This document shows, one piece after another, positions 55,924 through 64,000 of a stretch of DNA of 64,000 nucleotides. Below the pieces are notes generated by a model. The model saw only the letters and a list, made by a program, of their open reading frames with translations. It was not told the DNA's origin and ran no database searches. A program made the position numbers and the translations under genes. The DNA comes from Thermaerobacter subterraneus DSM 13965 (GTDB lineage Bacteria; Bacillota; Sulfobacillia; Thermaerobacterales; Thermaerobacteraceae): NCBI RefSeq assembly GCF_000183545.2, contig NZ_JH976536.1, forward strand, positions 1 to 64,000, in the 5' to 3' direction. Position 1 is the first letter of the stretch; each line of letters opens with the position of its first letter.

Positions 55924-56322
55924 GTGGCCATTGAATGGATCCGGAAGTCGGACGAGCGGGAAACCCGCAGTGCGGGTGCGCTGGCTGTTCACATTCTTCC
56001 CAACGCGGTGAGCCTTTCGGCCAGCCTGCGGGAAGCACTCATGTCGACTAACGGAAAGAAGCCCGGCGTCTATGTGCTGTTCGGCGTCAAGGGCCAGAAG
56101 CTGGCCCTGGTGAAGGCCGAGCCCGACGATCGGGATGCGTGGTACTTCAACCCCAAGACAGGACGCACCCACAACAAGAAGTTGCTTGCCCTGCTGGCGG
56201 AGAAGGGCTTCGGCCAGGGCCGCTACATTATGGAATGGAACAAGCGGGCCAAGTGCTATCTCTCCGTGGAGGCCCAGGCCATCACGCCCCGCCGGCGCCG
56301 CACCGCCCGGGCGAGCGCGTAA
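55924..56322 (+). CDS. Orphan small protein, unknown function
   Basis: The 132-residue protein is basic and has a compact middle: GVYVLFGVKGQKLALVKAEP, WYFNPKTGRTHNKKLLALLAEKGFGQGRYIMEWNKRAKCYLSVEAQAI in two pieces, ending in an Arg-rich tail. No membrane segment, signal peptide or known motif is visible. Composition and codon choice look like a real gene, with less extreme GC than its neighbours. It has its own TATAAT promoter. The GTG used follows GGGAGCGTGATGG; the conserved-looking part may start at ATG 56041. I cannot suggest a function. Confidence 0.62.
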   Translation: MAIEWIRKSDERETRSAGALAVHILPNAVSLSASLREALMSTNGKKPGVYVLFGVKGQKLALVKAEPDDRDAWYFNPKTGRTHNKKLLALLAEKGFGQGRYIMEWNKRAKCYLSVEAQAITPRRRRTARASA

Positions 56323-56969
56323 CCGCGGGGACCTGGCCGGGACTCCGGAACCCTGGCGTGCAGGGCCCGGCAGGGCCCCGGCCGGCCAGCAGTGGCGCTT
56401 AGACCCCGGAGTTCAATCACCCGTCCACGTTGAACGCGGAGGACCGCTGCGGTGATGCTTGATGCTCGCTACCCGCCTCGCCGCGCGGTCCTCCATGCTC
56501 TCAAAACCGCGGGCGGGTGCGCGTCGCCCCGTTTCACCGGGTGGGCGGCTGGCGAGGATGGCACCTGGTGAGGCCTAGCCCCATGCCGCATCGGGGCACC
56601 GCCGGCCTCCTCCGGCGGTGGTGGGGCGGCCCCTCCGTGGTGGTATGATATCCTGGATCTGGCGCGGGGCCGGGAAGCTGACACCCGGTGCGGGGTGTGG
56701 CACCTGGTTCAGGCAGGGCTGCTGGTGGCCCGTTGGGCCCGCGCCGCACCCTGGGCGCCGGGGGCCGGAAGCCGCTGCGCGCCCTGGTGCGGGGCCCGGT
56801 TCGGCCGCTGCCACGGGAAACGATGCCGGTCCACCCGGTGGTGCCGTCGGGTTGCACAAAACGCCGGCAGCGCCGGGGAAGCGCGGCAGGCCGGGGACCG
56901 CACCGCAGCCCGGCGGCGCACCCCCGGCCCCGCCGGGCACCGGCGGCAAGGAGGGCGGCAACCACCTTC
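56323..56969. other. Gene-free gap ahead of the glycosyltransferase
   Basis: These 647 bases hold no supported gene. A 9-bp hairpin lies at 56597-56620, and an extended -10 element at 56641-56649 marks the likely start of the glycosyltransferase transcript, which would leave a leader of about 310 bases. Open frames across it are G+C shadows rich in Arg, Pro and Gly. Confidence 0.5.
56641..56649 (+). promoter_or_regulatory. Extended -10 promoter element
   Basis: TGG immediately precedes TATGAT (56644-56649), a five-of-six match to TATAAT with a TGn extension; no -35 is evident. It is the only A+T-rich promoter-like spot before the glycosyltransferase gene. Confidence 0.4.
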
Positions 56970-58166
56970 ATGCGAATCGGGATGTTCAGCGACAGCTACA
57001 CGCCGTACATCAGCGGCGTGGTGCGCTCCATCCAGACCCTGCGACAGGGGATGGAAAGGGCGGGCCACGAGGTGTACGTGTTTGGCCCGCGCTATCCGGC
57101 GGCCCTGGGCGGTCCGGGCGACCCCCAGGAGGAATCGCGGGTGGTCCGCTTCCCCTCGGTAGCCGCACCCCTGTATCCCCAGTTTCGCATCCCTGTCCCG
57201 CGCCAGAGCCGGGTGCGGGAGGCGGTGGCACGCCTGGGCCTCGACATCCTGCATACTCACACGCCCTTCGTCATGGGGCGCATGGCCCTGGATGCGGCGC
57301 GCATGCTGAACCGGCCCCTCTGCTTCACCTTCCACACCCGCTATGACGTCTACCTGCGGCACTATGCACCCGGTGCGGGCTCCGTGCTGGCCCCGGCGCT
57401 GAACGCCTACGTGCGCCGCTTCTGCAATGCCTGCCAGCTGGTGATTGCGCCCACCCGGGCCATCGCCCGGGAGGTGGCCGCGCTGGGGGTGCAGGCGCCC
57501 ATCGAGGTCGTCCCCACCGGCATCCCCGTGGGACGGTTCGCGGGGGTCGATCCCACCGAACGGATGCGGGTGCGTTGCCAGCTGGGGTTCGCCAGCCAGG
57601 ACGTCGTCTTGCTGTACACGGGGCGGCTAAGCCGCGAGAAGAACCTGCCCCTGCTGCTGCAGGCTTTCCGGTTGCTGGCGGCCGAGCGGCCGGCGGCACG
57701 CCTGGTGCTGGTCGGCGACGGCCCCCTGCGGGAGAGCATGGAGCGGGCGGTGGCCGCCTGGGGCCTGTCGGGCCGGGTCCGGCTTCCAGGGGCCGTACCG
57801 CCTGAGCGGATCGCCGCGTTCTACCGCGCCGCCGATGTCTACGTGTTCCCGTCGGTGACCGAGACCCAGGGGCTTGTGGTGATCGAAGCCATGGCCGCGG
57901 GCTTGCCCGTGGTCGCGGTGGCCAGCGAGGTGTCCCACGAGGTGGTGGCGGCAGGGGAAGCGGGACTGGTGGTGGCAGACGAGGCGGCCGAGCTGGCCGC
58001 CGCTTGCCGGCGCCTGGTGGACGACCCCGCGCTGCGCGCCAGAATGGGCCGGGCCGCCCAGCAGGCGGCCCAGGCATACGATAGCGATGTGATCCTGGCG
58101 CGCATCCTGAAGCTGTACCAGGAGCTTCTGGCGGAGACCCGGCGGCGACCTGCCGCCGTGCCGTGA
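56970..58166 (+). CDS. Glycosyltransferase family 4 (diacylglycerol or mannosyl type)
   Basis: The 398-residue GT-B-fold enzyme starts MRIGMFSDSYTPYISGVVRS, with the glycine-loop for the nucleotide sugar. The C-terminal domain has YTGRLSREKNLPLLLQAF and the E-x7-E retaining motif in SVTETQGLVVIEAMAAGLPVVAV. This resembles 1,2-diacylglycerol glucosyltransferases and PimB-like mannosyltransferases; the lack of membrane segments with basic patches fits a membrane-peripheral lipid glycosyltransferase. Substrate cannot be told. AAGGAGGG lies 14 bases before the ATG, a little far. It stands alone. Confidence 0.88.
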   Translation: MRIGMFSDSYTPYISGVVRSIQTLRQGMERAGHEVYVFGPRYPAALGGPGDPQEESRVVRFPSVAAPLYPQFRIPVPRQSRVREAVARLGLDILHTHTPFVMGRMALDAARMLNRPLCFTFHTRYDVYLRHYAPGAGSVLAPALNAYVRRFCNACQLVIAPTRAIAREVAALGVQAPIEVVPTGIPVGRFAGVDPTERMRVRCQLGFASQDVVLLYTGRLSREKNLPLLLQAFRLLAAERPAARLVLVGDGPLRESMERAVAAWGLSGRVRLPGAVPPERIAAFYRAADVYVFPSVTETQGLVVIEAMAAGLPVVAVASEVSHEVVAAGEAGLVVADEAAELAAACRRLVDDPALRARMGRAAQQAAQAYDSDVILARILKLYQELLAETRRRPAAVP

Positions 58167-58514
58167 ACGACGGGCCTTGGCCATGGCACCGCGGACCGGC
58201 CGGTACCGTGCCCCGGCCCGGGCCGACAGCCGGGTGCCGTAGACCTGCCCGCGCCGTGCCGTGGCGGGCGGCCCGGGCGCTGCGGTCCGCCGGCCGCCCG
58301 AGATCGGGTGGCCGCTACCCCGTCTCCGGGGGCGCTGCCGGCCCCGAGGCGGCCGGCCCGGCGCGCAGGGGGCCGTCGCGCAGGGGGCCGGCGCAGCGCG
58401 CCACGGTGCGGGGCGCCACGCCGCGGGCGTGAGTCGCAGGCGCTACCCCGGACCCGGTTGCTCCGCGCGGCGGCACCGCCGCACGGAGCGGCCGGGGCGA
58501 GCAGCCGCTGCGGG
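58167..58514. other. Gene-free gap between convergent genes
   Basis: These 348 bases separate the glycosyltransferase and the oppositely oriented YpiB-like gene. I see only G+C-rich sequence with a two-copy 15-bp tandem repeat (58362-58390) and no clear terminator with a U-run. Confidence 0.5.
58362..58390. repeat. Two-copy 15-bp tandem repeat
   Basis: CGCGCAGGGGGCCG occurs at 58362-58375 and again at 58377-58390, one base apart. Probably a slippage product; no function suggested. Confidence 0.6.
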
Positions 58515-59081
58515 TCATTCGGTCTCGGGCAGGGTTTCCTTCAGCCGCTGAAGCTCCTGTCCGAGTTCTTCCACCTCGCGGCGGGCCAGGTCGAGGAAGA
58601 ATTCCAGCTCCTCGCGGCGCTGCGGGTCACCCTGCTCCAGCTGGCGGCGGCACTCGTTGTAGATGTCAAGGGCACGGTCGACCCGCTCCCGCAGTTCCTC
58701 CAGCCGCTCCCGGGGACTGGAGGTGGCCGCCGGCTCGTGCGGGTCCAGGACCGCCTCCAGCCACGGGGGCCGCGGGCCGGTATCCAGGGCCAGGTAGATG
58801 TCGATGTCCCGCTCCGCCAGGACCGAGATCAGCAGCACCGGGTCGGCCACCTCGGTGGTGCCGACCCAGGCCCGGAACCAGCGCCCCGTCCAGATGCGGG
58901 CATGGGGGGTGGCCAGGACGATGCGCGCTGCGGCCGGGTCGGCCCCTTCGGCGGCGGCGACGAAGTGGAGGCGATCCAGGCGCGCGGCCAGAAAGCCCAG
59001 CAGCATCATGAGGCCGGGGTGCTGGGGGAGCATCCGCGAGAGGTTCATCAGGGCGATCATCTTCTCCCGTTGCCGCTCCAT
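58515..59081 (-). CDS. YpiB-like (UPF0302) protein
   Basis: The 188-residue protein has an N-terminal region EKMIALMNLSRMLPQHPGLMMLLGFLAARLDRLHFVAAAEG in the manner of B. subtilis YpiB, where the VHFVEHAE stretch corresponds. A beta-rich middle follows (RIVLATPHARIWTGRWFRAWVG), then a C-terminal helical region rich in Glu and Arg that is likely a coiled coil. Family function is unknown. GGAGG eight bases upstream on the minus strand supports the ATG. It is divergent from the Nudix gene with only 55 bases between. The family assignment is by eye and moderate. Confidence 0.68.
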   Translation of the reverse strand: MERQREKMIALMNLSRMLPQHPGLMMLLGFLAARLDRLHFVAAAEGADPAAARIVLATPHARIWTGRWFRAWVGTTEVADPVLLISVLAERDIDIYLALDTGPRPPWLEAVLDPHEPAATSSPRERLEELRERVDRALDIYNECRRQLEQGDPQRREELEFFLDLARREVEELGQELQRLKETLPETE

Positions 59082-59136
59082 CTCCCTCGCCTCCTGAATC
59101 TAAGTGTACACCGCGAAGGGGAAAGGGGGACCCGGC

Positions 59137-59640
59137 ATGGCAGGACCCGGAACGGCGGGCCCGGTTCCACCGGTGGAGGTTGAGTGCTGGACCCTTCATG
59201 GCCAGCGGCGCCGCTATCCCGCCGAGCAGGTGCGGTTTCGCCCGGCCGTCTACGGCGTGGCGGTGGATGGAGGCCGGGTGCTGCTGGGACGATCCGCCTT
59301 CACCGGCCGGCTGGACATTCCGGGCGGCGCCGTGGAACCTTGGGAGTCGCTGGAGCAGGCCCTGCGCCGCGAGTTCCGGGAGGAAACCGGGGTCGAACCC
59401 GAGCCCATCGAGCTCTTCCACTTCACCGAGAACTTCTTTGCCTTTTTCAACCACCCGTTCCACTCCCTGCGGTTCTACTACCTGGTCCGGGTTCCCGCGG
59501 GTGCCACCTTCACCCCGCAGCCCGGCGAGGTGACGGAGGTCTCCTGGGTGGATCTGGCCATGGCGCCGGCCGACGCCTTCGCCCCAGGGGATCGGGAGAT
59601 CCTGGAGAAGGCCGTCCGCAGGGCCGCGGGCCGGCGGTGA
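59137..59640 (+). CDS. Nudix hydrolase
   Basis: The 167-residue protein contains a full Nudix box: G-x5-E-x7-REFREETGV beginning at the GGAVEPWESL segment (about residue 67), which binds the metal ions for hydrolysing a nucleoside diphosphate linked to another group. The flanking beta sheets (GVAVDGGRVLLGRSAFTGRLDIP and FYYLVRVPAGATFTP) fit the fold. Substrate is unknown. ATG 59137 is chosen because GAAAGGGGGA is just upstream; GTG 59104 would add 11 residues. It may be cotranscribed with gcvT, but a 315-base gap separates them. Confidence 0.9.
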   Translation: MAGPGTAGPVPPVEVECWTLHGQRRRYPAEQVRFRPAVYGVAVDGGRVLLGRSAFTGRLDIPGGAVEPWESLEQALRREFREETGVEPEPIELFHFTENFFAFFNHPFHSLRFYYLVRVPAGATFTPQPGEVTEVSWVDLAMAPADAFAPGDREILEKAVRRAAGRR

Positions 59641-59955
59641 GGGACACCGCCAGGACGCCGGGGTGGCGGGGCGGGACGCCTCCACCGGTCGGCCCGGCGG
59701 CGAGCTCCGGGAAGGGCCGGCGCCGGGCGCGAGTTCGTCCCGGGCTGCTGGAGAAGCGGCCCGCCGCGGGGGCGCACCGGTGGGGACCCGGAGGGACCGT
59801 CCCGGAGCCGGGCCCAGCCCGGGCCCTCCTGGCGAGGGTTGTGGCCCCGGGCAGGGAACCGCCCCGGGCTGTCGAATGGCAGTGCCGTTCCGGCCGGTCC
59901 GGAGCGGGCCCCACCGCCGCCCGCAGCCGCCGGAGGCCAGGAAGGAGGGCGTCCT
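59641..59955 (+). other. Gene-free leader region ahead of the glycine cleavage operon
   Basis: These 315 bases are G+C-rich without a supported gene. I looked for the paired aptamer motifs of a glycine riboswitch, common before gcvT in Bacillota, and did not find them. No good promoter is visible either, so the operon may be read from the Nudix promoter. Confidence 0.5.
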
Positions 59956-61074
59956 TTGAGCGGGGATCGCACCGCGGCGGGCGGGTTGCGCCGCACCCCC
60001 CTGTACGACGAGCACCTGGCGCTGGGAGCGCGCATGGTCCCCTTTGCCGGCTGGGCCATGCCGCTGCAGTACACCGGCATCATGGAGGAACATCGCGCCG
60101 TCCGCCAGGCCGCGGGACTCTTCGACGTAAGCCACATGGGCGAGATCGAGATCTCGGGGCCTGGCGCCCGCCAGGCGCTCCAGCGCCTGGTGACCAACGA
60201 CGTCGAGCGGCTGGCTCCCGGCCGCGCCCTGTACACGGTGATGTGCACCCCCGAGGGGGGCATCGTCGACGACCTGCTGGTCTACCAGGTGGCCGAGCAG
60301 CGCTACATGCTGGTGGTCAATGCGGCCAACACCGCCTCCGACCTGGACTGGGTGCGGGAGCACGTGGCCGGTCCTGAGGTGACCGTGGCCGACCGCAGCC
60401 TGGAGACGGCCCTGATCGCCCTGCAGGGGCCGCGGGCCCAGGCCATCCTGGCCCGGGTGACCGACGGCATCGACCTGGAGTCCCTCCGCCCCTTCCATTT
60501 CGTGGGCGGCTGGGAGGGCATGATCTCGCGCACCGGCTACACCGGGGAAGACGGTTTCGAGATCTTCCTCAGCTGGGAAGGCGCCCCCGCCATCTGGCGC
60601 GGAATCCTGGCGGCCGGCCAGGACGAGGGGCTGGTGCCGGCGGGCCTGGGCGCCCGGGACACCCTGCGCTTCGAGGCCTGCCTTCCCCTGTACGGCCAGG
60701 AGCTGGACCGGGACACCAGCCCGCTTGAGGCCGGGCTGGATTTTGTCGTGAAATGGGACAAGGGGCCGTTCATCGGCCGCGAGGCGCTGCTGCGCCAGCG
60801 GGAGCAGGGCCTGCGCAAGAAGCTGGTGGGTCTGCGGCTGCTGGAGCCGGGGGTGGCCCGCACCGGCTACCCGGTCCTGGACGACGAGGGGCGGGAGGTG
60901 GGCCGGGTGACCAGCGGCACGGTGGCGCCGACGCTGGGGGCCAGCCTGGCCCTGGCCTACGTGCCGCCGTCCCTGGCGGTGCCGGGCCGGCGCCTGGCGG
61001 TGGGCATCCGCGGCCGGGCCGTGGCGGCTCAGGTGGTCGAGACCCCCTTCTATCGCCGGCGGCGGGGAGGTTGA
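59956..61074 (+). CDS. gcvT: Glycine cleavage system T protein (aminomethyltransferase)
   Basis: The 372-residue GcvT transfers the methylene group from the aminomethyl-lipoyl H protein to tetrahydrofolate, releasing ammonia. Family motifs are RTPLYDEHLALGARMVPFAGWAMPLQY, FDVSHMGEIEI, NDVERLAPGRALYTVM and TPEGGIVDDLLVY (the catalytic Asp), followed by SRTGYTGEDGFEIF. The TTG start has AAGGAGGG seven bases upstream. Its stop overlaps the gcvH start. Length is standard (about 365). Confidence 0.96.
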   Translation: MSGDRTAAGGLRRTPLYDEHLALGARMVPFAGWAMPLQYTGIMEEHRAVRQAAGLFDVSHMGEIEISGPGARQALQRLVTNDVERLAPGRALYTVMCTPEGGIVDDLLVYQVAEQRYMLVVNAANTASDLDWVREHVAGPEVTVADRSLETALIALQGPRAQAILARVTDGIDLESLRPFHFVGGWEGMISRTGYTGEDGFEIFLSWEGAPAIWRGILAAGQDEGLVPAGLGARDTLRFEACLPLYGQELDRDTSPLEAGLDFVVKWDKGPFIGREALLRQREQGLRKKLVGLRLLEPGVARTGYPVLDDEGREVGRVTSGTVAPTLGASLALAYVPPSLAVPGRRLAVGIRGRAVAAQVVETPFYRRRRGG

Positions 61075-61463
61075 TGAGGGTGGCCCACGAGGTGCCGGAA
61101 GGCCTGTACTACACCGAGGAGCACGAGTGGCTGCGGGTGGAGGGCGAGGAGGGCGTGGTCGGCATCACGGCCTACGCCCAGGACCAGCTGGGGGATGTGG
61201 TCTTCGTCGAACTGCCCCAGGTGGGCGCCGAGTACCGGGCCAAGGAGGCCTTCGGCGTCGTGGAGTCGGTGAAGACCGTCTCCGACGTGTACATGCCCGT
61301 TTCGGGGCGGGTGGTGGCCGTCAACGGAGCGCTGGCCGACCGGCCCGAACTGGTCAATCAGGATCCTTACGGCGAGGGCTGGCTCGTCCGCATCCAGATT
61401 CTCAACCGGGACGAACTGGCCGGGCTCCTGGATGCCGCGACCTACCGCCAGCGCACCAGCTAA
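61074..61463 (+). CDS. gcvH: Glycine cleavage system H protein (lipoyl carrier)
   Basis: The 129-residue carrier shuttles the aminomethyl group between P, T and L proteins on a lipoamide arm. The modified residue is Lys67 in ESVKTVSDVYMP. YYTEEHEWLRVEG and GITAYAQDQLGDVVFVELP are typical. The ATG overlaps the gcvT stop as TGATG, and GGGGAGG lies a few bases before. Length is standard. Confidence 0.97.
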   Translation: MRVAHEVPEGLYYTEEHEWLRVEGEEGVVGITAYAQDQLGDVVFVELPQVGAEYRAKEAFGVVESVKTVSDVYMPVSGRVVAVNGALADRPELVNQDPYGEGWLVRIQILNRDELAGLLDAATYRQRTS

Positions 61464-61479
61464 GGCAGGGAAAGCCATC

Positions 61480-62832
61480 ATGGCGATCAGCTACATACCC
61501 CACACCGGCGAGGACCGGCAGGCCATGCTGGCCGCCCTGGGCATCCGGTCGGTGGAAGAGCTGTTTGCGGACATTCCACCGGATCTCCGGCTGCAGCGGC
61601 CCCTGGCCCTGCCGCCCGCCCTCAGCGAACCCGAGCTGGTGGCCCACCTGGAAGGACTGGCCGCCGCCAACACCGGGGCGGCCAAGGTCTGCTTCCTGGG
61701 GGGCGGCGTCTACGATCACTTCATCCCGTCGGTGGTCCCCTACCTGGCCGGCCGGGGAGAGTTCGCCACCGCCTACACGCCCTACCAGCCCGAGGTCAGC
61801 CAGGGCACCCTGCGGGCCATCTTCGAGTTTCAGACCATGGTCGCCGAGCTGGCCGGGCTCGACGTGGCCAACGCGTCCATGTACGACGGAGCGACGGCAC
61901 TGGCCGAGGCCGCCTTCATGGCCGTCAACATCGCCCGGCGGGAGCGGATCGTGGTGCTGGGCGGCGTGCATCCTGAGGCGCGCCAGGTGGTGGAGACCTA
62001 CGCCGGCGGGCAGGACCTTCCCGTCACGGTGGTGCCCGTGGACCCCGGTCTCGGTACCACGGACCTCAAGGCCCTGGATGAGGTGCTGGCTGCGGGCGAC
62101 AGCGCCTGCGTGCTCCTGCAGCAGCCCAACTTCTACGGGTGCCTGGAGCCCGCGCCCGAGATCGCGCGCCGGGCCAAGGCGGCAGGCGCCCTGGTGGTGG
62201 TCAGCGCCGATCCCGTCAGCCTGGGGCTTCTCGAGGCACCCGGCCGCTACGGTGCCGACATCGTGGTCGGCGACGGCCAGAGCCTGGGCTTGCCCATGGC
62301 CTACGGAGGACCCCACTTCGGGTATCTCGCCTGCCGGGGCGAGTACGTCCGGCGCCTGCCGGGGCGCATCGTCGGGCGGACCCTGGACCGCGACGGGCGG
62401 GAAGGGTACGTGCTCACCCTCCAGACCCGCGAGCAGCACATCCGGCGGGACCGCGCCACGTCGAACATCTGCACGAACCACAGCCTGATGGCGTTGACCG
62501 CCACGATCCACCTGGCGGCCCTGGGCCCGCGGGGCCTGCGGCGGCTGGCCGAGATCTGCCTGCACAAGGCCCACTACCTGGCGGAGCGGATCGAAGGACT
62601 CCCCGGGTTCCGCCGCGTGTTCCAGGCCCCCTTCTTCAAGGAGTTCGCCGTGGCTTGTGAGCGGCCCGACTTCGACCCCGCCGCCGCCGCCCTGGCGGCC
62701 GGCTACCTGGTGGGACCCGACCTGGGCCGCTGGGAGCCCGAGCGGCGGGGACAGCTGCTGGTGGCGGTCACGGAGCGCCGCACCCGCCAGGAGATGGACG
62801 GCCTCCTGGCGGCCTGGGGGGTGAGGGAATGA
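61480..62832 (+). CDS. gcvPA: Glycine dehydrogenase (decarboxylating) subunit 1
   Basis: The 450-residue alpha subunit of the two-part P protein, the form usual in Bacillota. It starts [14 protein letters not shown], then [73 protein letters not shown] in pieces typical of GcvPA. It lacks the PLP lysine, which lies in the partner. Together they decarboxylate glycine and load the H protein. GCAGGGAAAG precedes the ATG, 16 bases after gcvH. It overlaps the next start by four bases (ATGA). Confidence 0.96.
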   Translation: MAISYIPHTGEDRQAMLAALGIRSVEELFADIPPDLRLQRPLALPPALSEPELVAHLEGLAAANTGAAKVCFLGGGVYDHFIPSVVPYLAGRGEFATAYTPYQPEVSQGTLRAIFEFQTMVAELAGLDVANASMYDGATALAEAAFMAVNIARRERIVVLGGVHPEARQVVETYAGGQDLPVTVVPVDPGLGTTDLKALDEVLAAGDSACVLLQQPNFYGCLEPAPEIARRAKAAGALVVVSADPVSLGLLEAPGRYGADIVVGDGQSLGLPMAYGGPHFGYLACRGEYVRRLPGRIVGRTLDRDGREGYVLTLQTREQHIRRDRATSNICTNHSLMALTATIHLAALGPRGLRRLAEICLHKAHYLAERIEGLPGFRRVFQAPFFKEFAVACERPDFDPAAAALAAGYLVGPDLGRWEPERRGQLLVAVTERRTRQEMDGLLAAWGVRE

Positions 62833-64000
62833 TGGACCACGACCAGCCGCAGCGTCCTGGCGGACCCCAGGCGGCCGCCGGGGTGCCCGCGGGTGCCCAG
62901 GCGGCGGAGGGCGTGCCGGCCGGGCCCCAGAACCGGGGACCGGTGGCGGACCGGGGCTCGCCGGCGCCGGCCGCCATGGCGGCCGGAACGGCGCCCGGGC
63001 AGGCCGAACCCGCCCCCGTGGGGGCCGAGCCGGAGCCGCTGATCTTCAGCTACAGCCGGCCCGGCCGCGGGGGCATGGTCTGGCCCGAGCCCGACGTCCC
63101 GGTGCGGCCTGTGGAGGAACGGGTGCCGGCCGAACTGCTGCGCCAGGAGGCCCCCGCCCTGCCGGAGGTGGCCGAGGTCGACCTGGTCCGGCACTATACC
63201 CGCCTGAGCCAGATGAACCACGCCGTGGACACCGGGTTCTACCCGCTGGGCTCGTGCACCATGAAGTACAACCCCAAGGTGAACGAGCGGGTGGCGGCCT
63301 TGCCCGGCTTTGCCGGCCTGCACCCGTACGTGCCCGACGAGCTGGCTCAAGGGGCGCTTCGGCTCATGTGGGAGCTGGAACGGGCGCTCTGCGAGATGGG
63401 CGGCATGACCCGGGCCACCTTGCAGCCGGCGGCCGGCGCCCACGGGGAACTGACGGGCATCCTGCTGATCCGGGCGTATCACCGCGCCCGGGGCCAGGGC
63501 CACCGCCACAAGGTCATCGTGCCCGACTCCGCCCACGGGACCAACCCGGCCACGGCCGCCATGGCCGGCTACCGGGTGGTGGAGGTGCCCTCCGACGCCC
63601 GGGGCGGGGTCGACCTCGGCGCCCTGGAGGCCGCGCTGGACGACGACGTGGCCGCCCTCATGCTGACCAACCCCAACACCCTGGGGCTCTTCGACGAGAA
63701 CATCCACCGCATCGCGGAGATGGTCCACGCCGCGGGCGGGCTTCTCTACTACGACGGCGCCAACGCCAACGCCATCCTGGGCATCTCGCGCCCGGGGGAC
63801 ATGGGCTTCGACGTGGTCCACTTCAACCTGCACAAGACCTTCTCCACGCCCCACGGCGGCGGCGGGCCCGGGTCGGGCCCGGTCGGCGTGAAGGAGGAGC
63901 TGGTGCCCTTCCTGCCGGCGCCCCTGGTGGAGCGGGACCCGGCCACGGGCCGGTTCTACCTGGACTACGAGCGGCCCCAGGCCATCGGGCGGATGCGTTC
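62829..64000 (+). CDS. gcvPB: Glycine dehydrogenase (decarboxylating) subunit 2, partial
   Basis: The beta, PLP-binding subunit of the P protein runs off the right edge after 390 codons. The PLP lysine is Lys336 in [37 protein letters not shown] and [17 protein letters not shown] are strong signatures. The first 65 or so residues are Ala/Pro/Gly-rich and disordered before the usual beginning [12 protein letters not shown], so the N-terminus is extended compared with the family. ATG 62829 and ATG 62832 are adjacent possible starts. About 100 residues at the C-terminus are missing from the window. Confidence 0.95.
   Translation, partial: MMDHDQPQRPGGPQAAAGVPAGAQAAEGVPAGPQNRGPVADRGSPAPAAMAAGTAPGQAEPAPVGAEPEPLIFSYSRPGRGGMVWPEPDVPVRPVEERVPAELLRQEAPALPEVAEVDLVRHYTRLSQMNHAVDTGFYPLGSCTMKYNPKVNERVAALPGFAGLHPYVPDELAQGALRLMWELERALCEMGGMTRATLQPAAGAHGELTGILLIRAYHRARGQGHRHKVIVPDSAHGTNPATAAMAGYRVVEVPSDARGGVDLGALEAALDDDVAALMLTNPNTLGLFDENIHRIAEMVHAAGGLLYYDGANANAILGISRPGDMGFDVVHFNLHKTFSTPHGGGGPGSGPVGVKEELVPFLPAPLVERDPATGRFYLDYERPQAIGRMR

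Noticed and set aside
54526-56172. Very long minus-strand open frame across the lower-GC island and the end of locus B
   Set aside because: No domain or protein-like pattern; it overlaps the tadG-like gene and the orphan gene antisense, and its composition changes abruptly with local GC.
59641-59955. Glycine riboswitch before gcvT
   Set aside because: Expected from other Bacillota, but the conserved aptamer core sequences were not found.

Overview
The window is about 73% GC by eye and reads as one chromosome segment of a high-GC, endospore-forming, probably thermophilic member of the Bacillota (Firmicutes). It most resembles Thermaerobacter-like lineages. Four things support this: an intact sporulation sigma factor SigK with its pro-sequence, a T-box leader on alaS, an S-layer-homology protein, and a gene order that follows the Bacillus subtilis relA-dtd-hisS-aspS-6S RNA-rarA-cymR-yrvO-mnmA-alaS-yrzL-yrrK-yrzB-mltG block. 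GTG and TTG starts are common and Shine-Dalgarno sequences are strong. Long Ala/Pro/Gly-rich tails and linkers occur even on housekeeping proteins. The genus assignment is an inference.

Layout. 1-2880: end of one gene plus a von Willebrand factor A protein. 3075-11443: recJ, relA, dtd, hisS, aspS (DNA repair, stringent response, translation). 11483-11770: a promoter, structured RNA and terminator that look like 6S RNA. 12033-19001: trxA, a small zinc-ribbon protein, threonine aldolase, rarA, then a nucleoside-salvage run (tdk, deoC, and a fused pyrimidine-nucleoside phosphorylase/cytidine deaminase). 19193-24185: an Rrf2 regulator with a visible promoter and operator, cysteine desulfurase, mnmA, two tiny genes and an AI-2E-type permease. 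24342-32950: a FlK-like thioesterase (minus strand), T-box and alaS, ireB-like gene, a small membrane protein (minus), rhomboid protease, a RuvX-DUF1292 continuous frame, mltG and sigK. 32996-35468: YqeG-type phosphatase and the DegS/DegU two-component pair.

35545-37429 is an apparently intact group II intron of class C, inserted just behind the degU terminator hairpin. It encodes a 420-residue reverse transcriptase very like the thermostable GsI-IIC enzyme.

37701-54957 is the most striking part: two complete and different Tad/Flp (type IVc) pilus loci back to back. Locus A is flp-tadE-tadG-like-cpaB-cpaE-cpaF-tadB-tadC. Locus B is cpaB-cpaE-like-cpaF-tadB-tadC-flp-tadE-tadG-like. Between them, on the minus strand, sits a secreted SLH/Ig-like protein whose divergent promoter region carries a perfect 9-bp dyad. 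Locus B encodes a CpaE-like ATPase whose Walker A lysine is arginine. DegS/DegU immediately upstream is a plausible controller of locus A.

54958-58514 is sparse. It holds a lower-GC stretch of about 960 bases without convincing genes, an orphan small protein, and a GT4 glycosyltransferase. 58515-64000 has a YpiB-like protein (minus), a Nudix hydrolase and the glycine cleavage operon gcvT-gcvH-gcvPA-gcvPB, the last running off the end of the window.
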